Positions 62,603 to 64,000 of a DNA stretch of 64,000 bases are shown one piece after another. Under the pieces are notes generated by a model, which made no database searches, had not been told where the DNA came from, and saw only the letters and a program-made list of their open reading frames with translations. Each line of letters opens with the position of its first letter. Within the stretch, counting starts at the first letter, position 1. Source of the DNA: Arenibacter arenosicollis. GTDB lineage: Bacteria; Bacteroidota; Bacteroidia; Flavobacteriales; Flavobacteriaceae. The stretch covers positions 124,001-188,000 of the forward strand of contig NZ_JACLHY010000007.1 in assembly GCF_014397245.1 (NCBI RefSeq). The letters run 5' to 3'. Both the position numbers and the translations under genes were made by a program.

Positions 62603-63202
62603 CTAATAATACAATCTAAAATCCAGCAATTTGCAGACATTGTAATGTCTTTGGTGCAACTCTTCTACAACATCTAACATATTATCATCTTCTTTAAATA
62701 AGTTAAAGAATGCTATATCAAGATTTGAGCTGCTTATTCCATTAAATTCATTACCATAGCCAGAAACACCTTTTGCGCCAGTGATATCCAAAAAATATTG
62801 TGCTTCCTCTTCGTCTAAATCCAAGATTTTTGCATTCGAAAAATGTAAAATCTTTCCTTTTAACCTTCCTTCAAAAATTTCTGCAATTTCTTGGAAACTA
62901 TAATAGTAGTCATTTAAGCATATACTATTTGCTTCACCTGTTATAACCAAGTAGATTATTTCATAGTCTTTAAAATTATGATCATCCAATACCAGGGCAT
63001 TTAAGCTAGCTTCTAGTCCTTCAATAGTGTCGCACGTTTTATAAATACTTGCTATGCCATAATTCATCGCCAATTGTTCCAAGTTTTCTTGTGCCTCGGT
63101 AACCTTGTCCGTTTCTATTTCTTGAACCCCTTCCAAACAATAAATGAAATAATCTGCATCTATAAATTGCTCTTGTGGTAATTGTTGCCTTTTCTCTAAC
63201 AA
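62603..63202 (-). CDS. DUF6642-like protein
   Basis: 199 residues from a TTG start; an in-frame stop lies 15 codons upstream and no early ATG exists, so the N-terminus may be altered. The opening YFIYCLEGVQEI and the later YEIIYLVITGEANSI, LHFSNAKIL and ITGAKGVSGYGNEFNGIS follow the pattern of DUF6642 proteins, which look like caspase-fold relatives (a beta strand ending H-F-x-x-[CA], then G-A-K-x-V-x-G-Y). The usual Cys is not at the expected place (LHFSNA). Acidic, cytoplasmic, function unknown. Confidence 0.55.
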   Translation of the reverse strand: MLEKRQQLPQEQFIDADYFIYCLEGVQEIETDKVTEAQENLEQLAMNYGIASIYKTCDTIEGLEASLNALVLDDHNFKDYEIIYLVITGEANSICLNDYYYSFQEIAEIFEGRLKGKILHFSNAKILDLDEEEAQYFLDITGAKGVSGYGNEFNGISSSNLDIAFFNLFKEDDNMLDVVEELHQRHYNVCKLLDFRLYY

Positions 63203-63280
63203 GTTTCTGAAATTATTTAAAGTATGTTAATCACAAAATTACTGTAACTCTTCTAGTTTTTCAGCGTTTTCATATAAAAT

Positions 63281-63305
63281 CCCATTCCGCACACATTGCC
63301 CTCCC
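63281..63305 (+). repeat. Third copy of the 24-nt repeat
   Basis: CCCATTCCGCACACATTGCC continuing CTCCC resembles 58451-58474 and 62073-62096, all on the same strand. Consensus TCATTCCACACACATT-N-CACTCCC. Similar A-rich stretches follow each copy. Confidence 0.5.
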
Positions 63306-63394
63306 TCCTGCCGTCGGGTCACATAATTTATGTACCATTACCTTTTCAGAAAGTACATATAGAAGGAAAAAAAATCTGTGAAGATGGTAAAACC

Positions 63395-64000
63395 TTAATT
63401 GCCTTTATTCATAATCAAAGTACGGGCCATCTCTAAAAGCAACTTTTTTTCCTGAATAGATCTTTTTAAAGGCAGTTGGGCCAAACCTATTAACCTGCGC
63501 ATTATCTCTATTCCGGCTACTTGAGCGAGTAGTTGTTCGTTCAGCCTTTCTGATTACCCACTTTTTATGGTTTGGAGACCATCTATATTCATCGTAATCA
63601 AAATACTATGTGCCGCCAGTACCCCAATGTCAAATTCAGCAAATCCCATAAAGCTGAATTCTGGATCAATTACGTAGATGTGGTCTCCTTTTGACATCCA
63701 ACTCCCGGGATAATAATCACCATGCAAAAGCGTATTGCCTTGGGACAGGTATTGTTGTCCCACCTTTGAAATTTCTTTTTTTAATGTTTCGTCACTTCTA
63801 TACCTAAGGGCGAGTTCCTGAAGTCCTTCTTGAATAGCATTCAGGGAAAAATCACTTTCCTTAAGAAAAGGCAGTACAAATATGTGTTGGTGATTAAGCA
63901 ATCGCAATTCCATATTTTCAGGGTATTCCTCAGGTTTGGATTTATGTATTTGGGAAGCAATATCCAAAAGCTGATGGAGTTGGGAGGTTCCAATATTTCT
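63395..64000 (-). pseudogene. Methylthioribose-kinase/APH-like phosphotransferase with in-frame stop (5' end outside window)
   Basis: The frame enters from the right edge. Kinase motifs: NTLLHGDYYPGSWMS (catalytic Asp; the residue that is usually Asn is Ser, as in MtnK HGDLHTGS) and YVIDPEFSFMGFAEFDIGVL (Mg-binding Asp). A TAA at 63554-63556 then interrupts. The same frame continues for 53 codons (SERLNEQLLAQVAGIEIMRR, then LIGLAQLPLK...MNKGN) to a second TAA at 63395-63397, and this reads as the expected C-terminal helix of such kinases. A nonsense mutation is the simplest reading. Confidence 0.7.

Noticed and set aside
1-64000. CRISPR array, tRNA or rRNA genes, prophage or complete insertion sequence
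   Set aside because: No regularly spaced direct repeats, no cloverleaf or rRNA-like stretch, and no transposase, integrase or phage structural motif was found.

Overview
The window looks like the chromosome of a marine Flavobacteriaceae member (Bacteroidota; Maribacter/Arenibacter/Zobellia-like). This rests on AT-rich DNA, very weak Shine-Dalgarno signals, TAnnTTTG-type -7 boxes, a short 287-residue primary sigma factor of the Bacteroidota type, many lipoproteins with signal peptidase II boxes, carboxypeptidase-regulatory-like and TonB-plug proteins, a menaquinone gene (menB) and families such as DUF6155 and GH109. The genus is inference only. No rRNA, tRNA, CRISPR array, complete insertion sequence or prophage was recognised.

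Layout. 0-7.6 kb: hisIE, a Tat-exported GH109-type oxidoreductase-like glycosidase, a DUF1853 gene, a VWA protein paired with a Mg-chelatase-like AAA ATPase, and two small membrane proteins with a decayed gene tail between them. 7.7-14.6 kb: a TruA paralogue, CorA, an overlapping cysE-cysM pair, a DUF2461 gene, a thioesterase and an M19 dipeptidase lipoprotein. 14.7-19.1 kb: a degenerate histidine kinase with an HPt domain, a membrane HEAT-like protein, two tandem acidic microproteins and the convergent primary sigma gene. 19.3-29.2 kb: DUF6155, a SymE-like relic, an SF2 helicase, a glycosyltransferase, menB, a one-domain DEAD-like protein bracketed by two copies of a ~100-bp hairpin element, two CarboxypepD_reg proteins and an FRG protein. 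29.3-36.5 kb: envelope genes (3D-domain lipoprotein, amidase, M14 peptidase), a phosphodiesterase-like/alkaline phosphatase fusion, an OmpA lipoprotein and a VWA lipoprotein. 36.8-47.3 kb: a GlcN6P-deaminase-like gene, then a long molybdenum-hydroxylase and Moco maturation operon. 47.6-56.2 kb: amidohydrolase, RecQ, metallophosphoesterase and several lipoproteins, including a four-repeat CHRD protein. 56.7-64 kb: an accessory-looking stretch with long repeat-rich spacers, a CstB-like/YeeE-YedE sulfur cassette, a DUF6642-like gene and a kinase gene broken by an in-frame stop at the window edge.

How the genes work together. The Moco block is the clearest unit. A 2Fe-2S subunit and a Tat-exported Mo subunit are followed by moaD, moaA, mobA, a MoeB-rhodanese, moeA, xdhC and a MocA-like cytidylyltransferase, so enzyme and cofactor finishing are coupled; moaC and moaE are not in the window, and a ChbG-type deacetylase sits inside the run. 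CysE and CysM form a complete serine-to-cysteine pair. The sulfur cassette joins a persulfide dioxygenase/rhodanese with a two-piece YeeE/YedE transporter and lies between two nearly identical 57-bp repeats.

The least explained signals are the microprotein pair next to the pseudokinase locus, the duplicated hairpin element around the truncated helicase, and the cluster of relics and hairpins in the last 6 kb.
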